A DNA stretch of 64,000 nt from assembly GCF_900142175.1 (NCBI RefSeq), contig NZ_FQZX01000003.1:226089-290088 (forward strand). Direction: 5' to 3'. Positions 34,514 to 42,141 of this stretch are shown one piece after another. This stretch comes from Maribacter aquivivus. GTDB lineage: Bacteria > Bacteroidota > Bacteroidia > Flavobacteriales > Flavobacteriaceae. Position 1 is the stretch's first letter; each line of letters begins with the position of its first letter. The notes below the pieces were generated by a model. That model ran no database searches. It saw only the letters and a list, made by a program, of their open reading frames with translations, and had not been told where the DNA came from. The translations under genes and the position numbers were made by a program.

Positions 34514-35308
34514 TTATCTAACCTTACTTTTCATAACCACTTTATGTAGTAGTTTAGGGAAGAATCTTTTAAGGTAAATTCCGAATTTCTCTTTTCCACC
34601 GACATAAGTTTCAAATCTTTTCTTTTTAATTGCAGAGATAATTTCTTCTGCACAATCGTTAACAGGCATTCCATTTTTCGTGGCATTATCTTCTTTTTGT
34701 AAAGCAGACCCATCACCGGTTAATGCATTTTTAGCAACGTTGGTTTGTATAAATCCAGGGCAAATTATCGATACATTGATATTGTCTTTCTCATGTTCCA
34801 TACGTAGGGCGTCAAAGAAGCCATGCAGTGCATGTTTTGCACCACAATAACCCGAACGATACGGAGAGGAAAATTTACCCATTAAACTGGTAACGGTAAC
34901 GAAATGCCCTCCTTTTTGCGCTATGAAATAGGGTAGTAGGTGTTTTGTTAGTTTAATGGTACCCAGATAATTAACATCAACCATTTGTTGATACACTTCA
35001 AAATTAGTGTCAATGATAAGTGAACGTTGACTTAGTCCGCCATTATTAATCAAAATATCTATTTTTCCGTAGATTGATATGGCTGTTTCAGTGATGCTTT
35101 CTAGCGAATCAAATGCTATTAAATCTAAAGGAAGGATTGTTGCATTTTCAGGAAATTTACAATTACTTTTTACTTTTAAAAGAACATCCGCTCTTCTTGA
35201 CGAAAGTATAATTTTAGCTCCAAGTTCGTTTAACTGATATGCTAAAGCTTCTCCTATTCCAGAAGATGCGCCTGTTACCCAAATCACCTTATTTTCTATA
35301 CTAGCCAT
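34514..35308 (-). CDS. Short-chain dehydrogenase/reductase
   Basis: A 264-residue NAD(P)-dependent SDR. The cofactor motif is Thr-Gly-Ala-Ser-Ser-Gly-Ile-Gly (residues 12-19), a Ser-Arg-Arg after strand 2 favours NADPH, the Asn-Asn-Gly-Gly motif follows, and catalytic Ser with Tyr-x-x-x-Lys is in Tyr-Cys-Gly-Ala-Lys. The C-terminus resembles DltE/DHRS7-like SDRs that act on lipid-like or steroid-like substrates. The substrate is unknown. It converges on the kinase gene with 2 bases between stops and is divergent from menC. Confidence 0.9.
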   Translation of the reverse strand: MASIENKVIWVTGASSGIGEALAYQLNELGAKIILSSRRADVLLKVKSNCKFPENATILPLDLIAFDSLESITETAISIYGKIDILINNGGLSQRSLIIDTNFEVYQQMVDVNYLGTIKLTKHLLPYFIAQKGGHFVTVTSLMGKFSSPYRSGYCGAKHALHGFFDALRMEHEKDNINVSIICPGFIQTNVAKNALTGDGSALQKEDNATKNGMPVNDCAEEIISAIKKKRFETYVGGKEKFGIYLKRFFPKLLHKVVMKSKVR

Positions 35309-35353
35309 TCCGTCGTATTTAAACTCAAAATATAGTTAAATTTGTGCGATATT

Positions 35354-36406
35354 ATGAAGGCAACATTTAAAAAGTATCTCCTAAATTTTAAAAACCCTAG
35401 CGGAACTTCTAGAGGAATTCTTCGAACCAAAGAAACTTGGTTTCTCTTTTTAGAAGATGAAGGAAAATGGGGTGTTGGTGAATGCGGACTTTTTAGAGGT
35501 CTTAGTTTTGATGATGTTCCCGAATATGAAGATAAATGTGCTTGGCTAGCGCAAAACATCAATTTGGGTGAAACCGAATTACTGCAGCAGTTACAAAATT
35601 TTCCAAGTATTCAATTTGGTCTAGAGCAGGCTTTTATATCGCTGCGTTCTAAAAATCCTTTTCATCTTTTCGAATCTACTTTTTTAAATAACCAAAAACC
35701 CATATCAATTAACGGTTTGGTTTGGATGGGTGATAAGGAGTTTATGCATCAGCAAATAGAAGATAAGCTAAAGGATGGTTTTTCTTGTATAAAAATGAAA
35801 ATTGGAGCAATTGATTTTGATACTGAAATATCATTGTTAAAATCTATTAGAGCTCGTTATTCAAAAGAAGATATCGAATTACGTGTAGATGCCAACGGAG
35901 CATTTTCTCCACAAGAAGCTTTATCCAAATTAGAAACGTTATCGAAACTTGATTTGCATTCTATAGAACAACCTATTAAACAGGGGCAAGTGGAAGAAAT
36001 GAAATTACTCTGCAGAAATTCACCTTTGCCTATTGCTTTAGATGAAGAATTAATTGGTGTGGTAGATGTAACAAAAAAGGCAGCGTTGCTACAAACTATA
36101 CAACCACAATATATAATTTTGAAGCCGAGCTTGGTTGGTGGTTTTGCAGGAAGCAGTGAATGGATTTCTATTGCAGAAAAGAATACTATAGAATGGTGGG
36201 TAACGAGTGCATTAGAAAGTAATATAGGCTTAAATGCCATTGCGCAGTGGACGGCAACATTGGGTAATGAAATGCCGCAAGGGCTAGGGACCGGATCTCT
36301 TTTTACGAATAATATTGAGAGTCCGTTAGAAGTTGATAATGGAGGCTTGTTTTATAACAGCTCTAAAAAATGGAATACAAATTTAATTGAAAGTATATGT
36401 ATATAG
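35354..36406 (+). CDS. menC: o-Succinylbenzoate synthase
   Basis: A 350-residue enolase-superfamily enzyme dehydrating SHCHC in menaquinone synthesis. The active-site set is visible in order: Lys-Met-Lys (in Cys-Ile-Lys-Met-Lys-Ile-Gly), metal-binding Asp in Val-Asp-Ala-Asn-Gly-Ala, Glu in Glu-Gln-Pro-Ile, Asp-Glu-Glu, and Lys in Leu-Lys-Pro-Ser-Leu-Val-Gly-Gly. The start was put at 35354. It overlaps the following CPBP protease gene by 10 bases, making a menC-CPBP-menE operon. Confidence 0.93.
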   Translation: MKATFKKYLLNFKNPSGTSRGILRTKETWFLFLEDEGKWGVGECGLFRGLSFDDVPEYEDKCAWLAQNINLGETELLQQLQNFPSIQFGLEQAFISLRSKNPFHLFESTFLNNQKPISINGLVWMGDKEFMHQQIEDKLKDGFSCIKMKIGAIDFDTEISLLKSIRARYSKEDIELRVDANGAFSPQEALSKLETLSKLDLHSIEQPIKQGQVEEMKLLCRNSPLPIALDEELIGVVDVTKKAALLQTIQPQYIILKPSLVGGFAGSSEWISIAEKNTIEWWVTSALESNIGLNAIAQWTATLGNEMPQGLGTGSLFTNNIESPLEVDNGGLFYNSSKKWNTNLIESICI

Positions 36407-37317
36407 AACAAGGGTATAAAGGTGATTTAGGTTTATGGAAATATTTAATTATTCCCGGTTGTTTTATTGGGTTTATGATATTGAATTATATCGCAATAAT
36501 ACTGTCACCAGTTAGTGTAGAGGATAGTATGGCGCAAATGATAGCTAGTTTAGGCTCTAATCTTGTATTGATTATTTTACTTGTTCCATTGGCTGTAGGT
36601 CTATTTGTAGTGCTTGGATGGACAAAATTAGTGCATTCTCAAAGTATTACTAGTTTAACGACTTCCAGAAAAAAAATAGATTGGAAAAGAGTTTTTTTTG
36701 CATTTGGTGTTTGGGGATTGATAACAATAGTTTTAACTTTTATAGGTATTTATTTATCTCCTGAAGATTACCTTTTTAATTTCAAGTTGATTCCTTTTCT
36801 AAGTTTGGCTTTGATTGGAATAATTCTAATTCCTTTACAAACTAGTTTTGAGGAGTATTTATTTAGAGGTTATATTATGCAAGGGTTGGGTATTGCTACA
36901 AAAAACAGATGGGTGCCTTTAGTTGTTACTTCTGTATTATTTGGATTAATGCATTTGGGAAATCCTGAAGTAGAGAAACTGGGTTATGGTATTATGATAT
37001 ACTATATAGGTACTGGTTTTTTTCTTGGTATTATAACCCTTATGGATGAAGGTTTAGAACTTGCTTTGGGTTTTCATGCCGCTAATAATTTAATTGGAGC
37101 GTTATTATTGACTGCTGATTGGACTGCTTTTCAAACTGATTCATTGTATAGGGATGTATCTGATCCAATTTTGGGTTGGGATGTCTTAGTGCCAGTATTT
37201 ATAGTTTTCCCTATTCTATTATTAATCTTTTCAAAAAAATATGGCTGGACCAACTGGAAAGAAAAATTAACAGGAAAGGTGTTGTCTGAAGAAGAATTTC
37301 TGAAACTAGATAATTAG
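36397..37317 (+). CDS. CPBP-family intramembrane endopeptidase
   Basis: A 306-residue protease-like membrane protein with about eight membrane segments. The motifs Glu152-Glu153-x3-Arg157 (Phe-Glu-Glu-Tyr-Leu-Phe-Arg), His186 in Gly-Leu-Met-His, and a later His-x-x-x-Asn in Phe-His-Ala-Ala-Asn-Asn make up the CPBP (Rce1/Abi) catalytic set. The family processes prenylated or bacteriocin-related substrates; the target here is unknown. It overlaps menC and precedes menE by 4 bases, so it is part of the same operon. No functional link to menaquinone is known. Confidence 0.88.
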   Translation: MYIEQGYKGDLGLWKYLIIPGCFIGFMILNYIAIILSPVSVEDSMAQMIASLGSNLVLIILLVPLAVGLFVVLGWTKLVHSQSITSLTTSRKKIDWKRVFFAFGVWGLITIVLTFIGIYLSPEDYLFNFKLIPFLSLALIGIILIPLQTSFEEYLFRGYIMQGLGIATKNRWVPLVVTSVLFGLMHLGNPEVEKLGYGIMIYYIGTGFFLGIITLMDEGLELALGFHAANNLIGALLLTADWTAFQTDSLYRDVSDPILGWDVLVPVFIVFPILLLIFSKKYGWTNWKEKLTGKVLSEEEFLKLDN

Positions 37318-37321
37318 TACA

Positions 37322-38392
37322 ATGTATAAAGCTTCAGTACACCCAAGTTTTTCAATTCATGGCAGGCCTATTTCTTTTGCCGATTTATCAGAGGTAAGCT
37401 ATAGCTTAATTAAGGAAGGCGAAGAATTCGAAAAGAACATTGGTGAGTTCCTTTTAGATTGGATAGATGATTCACCTACAATTTCGGTACAGACCTCTGG
37501 TTCTACGGGTATTCCAAAAACCATTGTTTTAAAGAAAGTACAAATGGAGAATAGTGCTTTGGCAACAGGTAGCTATTTTAATCTATCACCAAAATCTTCT
37601 GCTTTATTATGTTTGCCTGCCACTTATATTGCTGGTAAAATGATGTTGGTTAGGGCTATGGTTTTGGGCTTAGATATTCATTTTGTTGAACCTACTTCAA
37701 ATCCGTTAGAAGATATAAATAGGTCTTTTGATTTTGGAGCAATGGTTCCCTTGCAAGTTGCTAATTTACTACCTAAGCTTTCATTGTTACATAAGTTGAT
37801 TGTTGGTGGTGCTCCTATTGCTGCCTCTTTAAGAAAGGAAATAAAAAGTATAGCCAATGCTAGTTATGAGACCTATGGTATGACAGAGACCATAACGCAT
37901 ATTGCAGTTAAGCCCTTGAATAATGGTGTAGCAGATGATGCGCCTTTTTCTATTTTACCAAATATTGAAATATCTAAAGACGACAGAGGTTGTTTAGTAA
38001 TTAATGCACCAAAGATTGCTGATGAAACTGTGGTCACTAATGATGTCATTGACTTGGTTTCGGAAACTGAGTTCAAGTGGTTAGGTAGATTTGATAATGT
38101 AATTAATTCTGGCGGAATTAAACTTAGTCCGGAGCAGATAGAGTCTAAACTTTCAAATAGTATAGACCAGCCTTTTTTTATTGCTTCTTTACCAGATACA
38201 AAACTAGGGGAGCAGTTAGTCTTGGTTTTAGAAGGTACCGTGAAAGAGAAGGATGTATTGCAGAAAATTGCCTCAAGTACTCTTTTATCTAAGTATGAAA
38301 TACCACGCCAAATTAAAAACATTCCGGTATTCTTACGTACGGATAGCGGAAAGGTTAAGCGGAAAGAAACCATGACCTTACTGAAGTCATAA
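37322..38392 (+). CDS. menE: o-Succinylbenzoate-CoA ligase
   Basis: A 356-residue AMP-forming ligase, shorter than usual acyl-CoA synthetases, as is normal in Bacteroidota. Motifs are Thr-Ser-Gly-Ser-Thr-Gly-Ile-Pro-Lys (AMP loop), Gly-Gly-Ala-Pro, Tyr-Gly-Met-Thr-Glu-Thr, Gly-Arg-Phe-Asp-Asn-Val-Ile-Asn-Ser-Gly-Gly-Ile-Lys and the C-terminal catalytic Lys in Ser-Gly-Lys-Val-Lys-Arg. It activates o-succinylbenzoate for ring closure by MenB, which is not encoded here. Confidence 0.92.
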   Translation: MYKASVHPSFSIHGRPISFADLSEVSYSLIKEGEEFEKNIGEFLLDWIDDSPTISVQTSGSTGIPKTIVLKKVQMENSALATGSYFNLSPKSSALLCLPATYIAGKMMLVRAMVLGLDIHFVEPTSNPLEDINRSFDFGAMVPLQVANLLPKLSLLHKLIVGGAPIAASLRKEIKSIANASYETYGMTETITHIAVKPLNNGVADDAPFSILPNIEISKDDRGCLVINAPKIADETVVTNDVIDLVSETEFKWLGRFDNVINSGGIKLSPEQIESKLSNSIDQPFFIASLPDTKLGEQLVLVLEGTVKEKDVLQKIASSTLLSKYEIPRQIKNIPVFLRTDSGKVKRKETMTLLKS

Positions 38393-38485
38393 CTTCCCTC
38401 ATTCTAAAGTACCCTTCCCTCATTTTTCGTTTTTTAAACGCTTCTTTCTTAATAGGTTTATTGCTCAAACTTTAAACCAATTATT

Positions 38486-40567
38486 ATGAAAAATGCAACT
38501 TTCCTATTCTTTCTGCTCAGTAGTATGCTGTTGTCTTCGCAACAAGTTAAAATTAATGGTACTGTTTCTGATCATTTAGGGGATCCTATGCCTGGTGTAA
38601 ATGTTAGGGAGAAAGGAACGACCAATGGTACACAGACAGATTTTGACGGACATTATGCTATAACAGTATCAGAAGGAGCTGAATTAACATTTTCGTATAT
38701 AGGCTGTAAGAATATGATCGTAAAGATCAGAGATTCAGTGGTTGTTAATGTGTCACTTGAAGAAGATCTTCAAATGTTAGAAGAAGTGGTTGTAACTGGG
38801 TATGGTATTCAAAAGCGTCGTCATGTTACGGGTTCAGTTGCAATGATTAATATGCAATCTCCTAAATCCAATATTAGTAGAACCTTACAAGGTAAAGTAA
38901 GTGGTATAAATATTCGTGGTTTGGGTTCTGTGGAAGATAAAAATGTTGGAACTAAAATAAACAGCCCTCTATATATTGTAGATGGTGTACCTATTCAAAA
39001 GCAATATAATTCAATTGTTCAAAGATTTAAAAGTGAAGATATTAATAGTAGAAAAGAACTTAAAGCTTCTGAAGCTAAGAGGTTGTATGGTCAAAATGCT
39101 AAACACGGTTGTATCGTAATACAAACCGTAAATGGTAATTATGCTATTGAAGAAGATGAGAATTATGCACGAATTACTGAAAATCAGTTTCAGAATGTTG
39201 CCGTAAACCCGCTATCAACTTTTTCAATAGACGTTGATAAAGCAGCGTATAGCAATATTAGAAGATTCATTAATAACGGAAAAGAAGTTCCGGTAGATGC
39301 AGTTAAGATTGAAGAAATGATTAATTACTTTGATTATGATTATCCACAACCTACAAATGAACATCCTTTCTCTGTAAACACAGAGGTAGCACAAACCCCT
39401 TGGAATGTAGATATAAAATTAGTGCGCATTGGTTTGCAGGGTAAAGAATACTTGAATGAAGAATTACCGGCATCTAATCTTACTTTTCTAATAGATGTTT
39501 CTGGTTCTATGTCAGCAGGCAACAAATTACCGTTATTAAAATCCGCTTTTAAACTATTAGTAAATCAGTTAAGAGAAAAAGATAGAGTTTCTATTGTAGT
39601 TTATGCAGGGGCAGCCGGTGTTGTATTAGAGCCTACATCTGGTAACAATAAAGAGAAAATCATGAGCGCTTTAAATAATTTAGAAGCTGGCGGTTCTACA
39701 GCTGGTGGAGCAGGTATTCAATTAGCTTACAAATTGGCAGAGAAACATTTTAAGAAAACTGGTAATAATAGAGTGATATTGGCAACCGATGGTGATTTTA
39801 ATGTTGGGTTGTCTAGCGATAAAGACATGGAAGATTTGATTGTTGAAAAACGAGAATCAGGAGTGTTTCTTTCTGTACTAGGTTTCGGAATGGGTAATTA
39901 CATGGATTCTAAGTTGGAAACTTTGGCAGATAAAGGGAACGGAAATCATGGTTACATAGATACCATGCAAGAAGCTCAGAAGTTATTCGGGAAGGAATTT
40001 GGAGGTACTTTATTTACCATTGCTAAAGATGTAAAATTACAGGTAGAGTTTAACCCTAAGAAAGTGAAATCTTATAGATTGATTGGTTACGAAAACAGAT
40101 TGCTGGCAGATGAAGATTTTATAGATGATACCAAAGATGCTGGTGAATTAGGAAGCGGACATAAGGTAACTGCGTTGTACGAGATTGTTGAAGTAGGTGT
40201 GGCAACTGACTATGTTAAAGAAACATATGACTTAAAGTATACTGAGGTTGTATCAGGAGATAAGTTCTCTGATGAGTTGTTCACTGTAAAATTTAGATAC
40301 AAAAAACCTGATGGTAATAAGAGTATAGAGTTGGTTCATGTCCAAAATTCGAATACTCAAGAGATGTCAAAAGATTTTCAATTCTCTGCAGCTGTTGCTT
40401 TATTCGGTCAGCAATTAAGAAAATCTACTTTTAATAATAAAGCTTCATTAAATGATGTCATTGTATTAGCAGAGAACGGTAGAGGTGAAGATAAAAACGG
40501 GTATAGAGCTGAATTTATCAGATTGGTTAAAAGTATAAATGAGAAATTAGTAACAGACAACTATTGA
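38486..40567 (+). CDS. vWA/DUF3520 (YfbK-like) protein with N-terminal TonB-plug remnant
   Basis: A 693-residue exported protein. In order there is a signal peptide (1-18), a carboxypeptidase-regulatory domain (about 22-95), and a plug-like segment (about 98-215: Val-Val-Val-Thr-Gly-Tyr-Gly, Gln-Gly-Lys-Val-Ser-Gly-Ile, Ile-Val-Asp-Gly-Val-Pro). A YfbK N-terminal domain (about 240-325) precedes a von Willebrand A domain (about 332-510) with MIDAS Asp337-x-Ser339-x-Ser341, and a DUF3520 C-terminus (to ~690) follows. There is no beta barrel, so it is not a SusC receptor. It probably binds proteins or metal at the envelope. It is the first of four plug-bearing genes in this block. Confidence 0.88.
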   Translation: MKNATFLFFLLSSMLLSSQQVKINGTVSDHLGDPMPGVNVREKGTTNGTQTDFDGHYAITVSEGAELTFSYIGCKNMIVKIRDSVVVNVSLEEDLQMLEEVVVTGYGIQKRRHVTGSVAMINMQSPKSNISRTLQGKVSGINIRGLGSVEDKNVGTKINSPLYIVDGVPIQKQYNSIVQRFKSEDINSRKELKASEAKRLYGQNAKHGCIVIQTVNGNYAIEEDENYARITENQFQNVAVNPLSTFSIDVDKAAYSNIRRFINNGKEVPVDAVKIEEMINYFDYDYPQPTNEHPFSVNTEVAQTPWNVDIKLVRIGLQGKEYLNEELPASNLTFLIDVSGSMSAGNKLPLLKSAFKLLVNQLREKDRVSIVVYAGAAGVVLEPTSGNNKEKIMSALNNLEAGGSTAGGAGIQLAYKLAEKHFKKTGNNRVILATDGDFNVGLSSDKDMEDLIVEKRESGVFLSVLGFGMGNYMDSKLETLADKGNGNHGYIDTMQEAQKLFGKEFGGTLFTIAKDVKLQVEFNPKKVKSYRLIGYENRLLADEDFIDDTKDAGELGSGHKVTALYEIVEVGVATDYVKETYDLKYTEVVSGDKFSDELFTVKFRYKKPDGNKSIELVHVQNSNTQEMSKDFQFSAAVALFGQQLRKSTFNNKASLNDVIVLAENGRGEDKNGYRAEFIRLVKSINEKLVTDNY

Positions 40568-40664
40568 ATTTAACTAGAATGTAAAATTCTATTGATTTTA
40601 AAGGAATAGGGTATTTCTAATGTGTGTTATTTTGTATTTTCAAGGCTTAAACCAAACAACACTC

Positions 40665-42011
40665 ATGAAAAAACTATTCCTTTTTGTATGCCTAATTTTT
40701 ATAGGGGAAATTAACGCTCAGCAAATTCTAAATGAAAAAGAAAGAGCGCAGGTGATTGATGAAATATTAGACGACCGTTTCAATAATTTGTTGCCTGAAC
40801 TTATGGATGCCGCAGATTTAGATATGTGGGTGGTTATCTCAAGAGAATATAATGAAGATCCAGTAATTAAGACAATGCTTCCGGCTACGTGGTTGAATGC
40901 GCGTAGAAGAACTATTCTTTTGTTTTATAGAGATAAGGCGAAGAATACTATAGAGAAGTTGGCTGTAGCCCGTTATAATGTTGGTAAGAATATAGTTTCT
41001 GCCTGGGATAAGGAGAAAGAACCAAATCAGTGGACCCGATTAATGCAGTTGATATCCGAAAGAAATCCGAAGAAAATCGGACTTAATTATTCTACAGACC
41101 ACAATATTGCAGATGGTTTGGTAAAAACAGATTATGAAGAGTTCATGGCAAATCTTCCAAAAAAATATTCATCTAAAGTAGTTTCTGCACAAGAACTTGC
41201 TGTTCGTTGGATCGAAACAAGATCTGAACGCGAAATGGTTATTTATGACCAATTGGTAGATATTACACATGATATTATTGCAGAAGCTTTTTCTGAAAAA
41301 GTAATTACACCGGGGGTGACAACAACATCTGATGTAGAGTGGTGGATGCGTCAAAAGGTAACTGACTTAGGGCTTGAAACTTGGTTTCATCCAACAATCG
41401 ATGTGCAACGAAGTAAAGAAGAATTGGTAAGTCATTTATATTCATTCTCTGGTAGGCCAGAGGATACGGTAATTCTGCCTGGCGACTTAGTGCATTGCGA
41501 TTTTGGAATCACTTATTTACGTTTAAATACCGATTGCCAAGAGTTAGCCTATGTCTTAAAACCAGAAGAAACTTCTGCACCAAATTATTTAGTCAAAGGA
41601 CTTAAAGATGGTAACAGATTGCAAGATTTTTTGACATCTAACATGATCAAAGGTAGGTCTGGTAATGATATTCTAGCAAAATCATTAAAGGAGGCTAAAG
41701 CAGCAGAATTAAAACCATCTATATATACGCATCCATTGGGTATGTATGGTCATTCTGCAGGTACTACTATTGGAATGTGGGATTCTCAAGGTGGCGTAAT
41801 GCGTGACGATGGTGAAAACTATCCATTAAATCCAAATACGGTTTATGCTATAGAATTGAATACTACTATTACTATACCTGAATGGAATAGAGATATCAGA
41901 ATTATGCTTGAAGAAGCTGGTTTTTATGGTGAAGATGGGTTTAGATATGTTAATGGGCGACAGACAGAACTTTTATTAATTCCACGTGTAAAAGGGCATC
42001 AAGGTAATTGA
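40665..42011 (+). CDS. Secreted M24-family metallopeptidase (Xaa-Pro aminopeptidase-like)
   Basis: A 448-residue protein with a signal peptide (residues 1-19). The creatinase N-terminal domain is followed by the pita-bread catalytic domain, whose metal ligands are visible: Asp in Leu-Val-His-Cys-Asp-Phe-Gly, His in His-Pro-Leu-Gly-Met-Tyr-Gly-His, Glu in Ala-Ile-Glu-Leu-Asn-Thr, and Glu in Met-Leu-Glu-Glu-Ala-Gly. The first Asp of the usual pair is replaced by His-Cys-Asp, so metal binding may deviate. An in-frame ATG at 40620 would add residues before the signal and was rejected. It follows the vWA gene by about 97 bases. Confidence 0.85.
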   Translation: MKKLFLFVCLIFIGEINAQQILNEKERAQVIDEILDDRFNNLLPELMDAADLDMWVVISREYNEDPVIKTMLPATWLNARRRTILLFYRDKAKNTIEKLAVARYNVGKNIVSAWDKEKEPNQWTRLMQLISERNPKKIGLNYSTDHNIADGLVKTDYEEFMANLPKKYSSKVVSAQELAVRWIETRSEREMVIYDQLVDITHDIIAEAFSEKVITPGVTTTSDVEWWMRQKVTDLGLETWFHPTIDVQRSKEELVSHLYSFSGRPEDTVILPGDLVHCDFGITYLRLNTDCQELAYVLKPEETSAPNYLVKGLKDGNRLQDFLTSNMIKGRSGNDILAKSLKEAKAAELKPSIYTHPLGMYGHSAGTTIGMWDSQGGVMRDDGENYPLNPNTVYAIELNTTITIPEWNRDIRIMLEEAGFYGEDGFRYVNGRQTELLLIPRVKGHQGN

Positions 42012-42080
42012 TTTTTGATATGTAGGTTTGTTTATTGCTTATGTAATAAAATTCTTATTTATTTTTAAGATAGTATTATT

Positions 42081-42132
42081 TAATTAGCTGTTATTCATAT
42101 CTTTAAAAAGCTTACTGAATAACAGCTAATTA
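42081..42132. promoter_or_regulatory. Perfect 17-bp inverted repeat just upstream of a start codon
   Basis: TAATTAGCTGTTATTCA (42081-42097) is exactly complementary to 42116-42132 across an 18-base loop. The right arm ends 9 bases before the ATG at 42142. It has no T run, so it is not a typical terminator for the preceding peptidase gene. As RNA it would form a strong hairpin around the ribosome-binding region; as DNA it could be an operator. Confidence 0.55.
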
Positions 42133-42141
42133 CATTTGTCT

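Noticed and set aside
38486..40567. SusC-like receptor, suggested by the Val-Val-Thr-Gly-Tyr-Gly and Asp-Gly-Val-Pro motifs
   Set aside because: The motifs are followed by a vWA domain and DUF3520, not a barrel, and no SusD gene follows.
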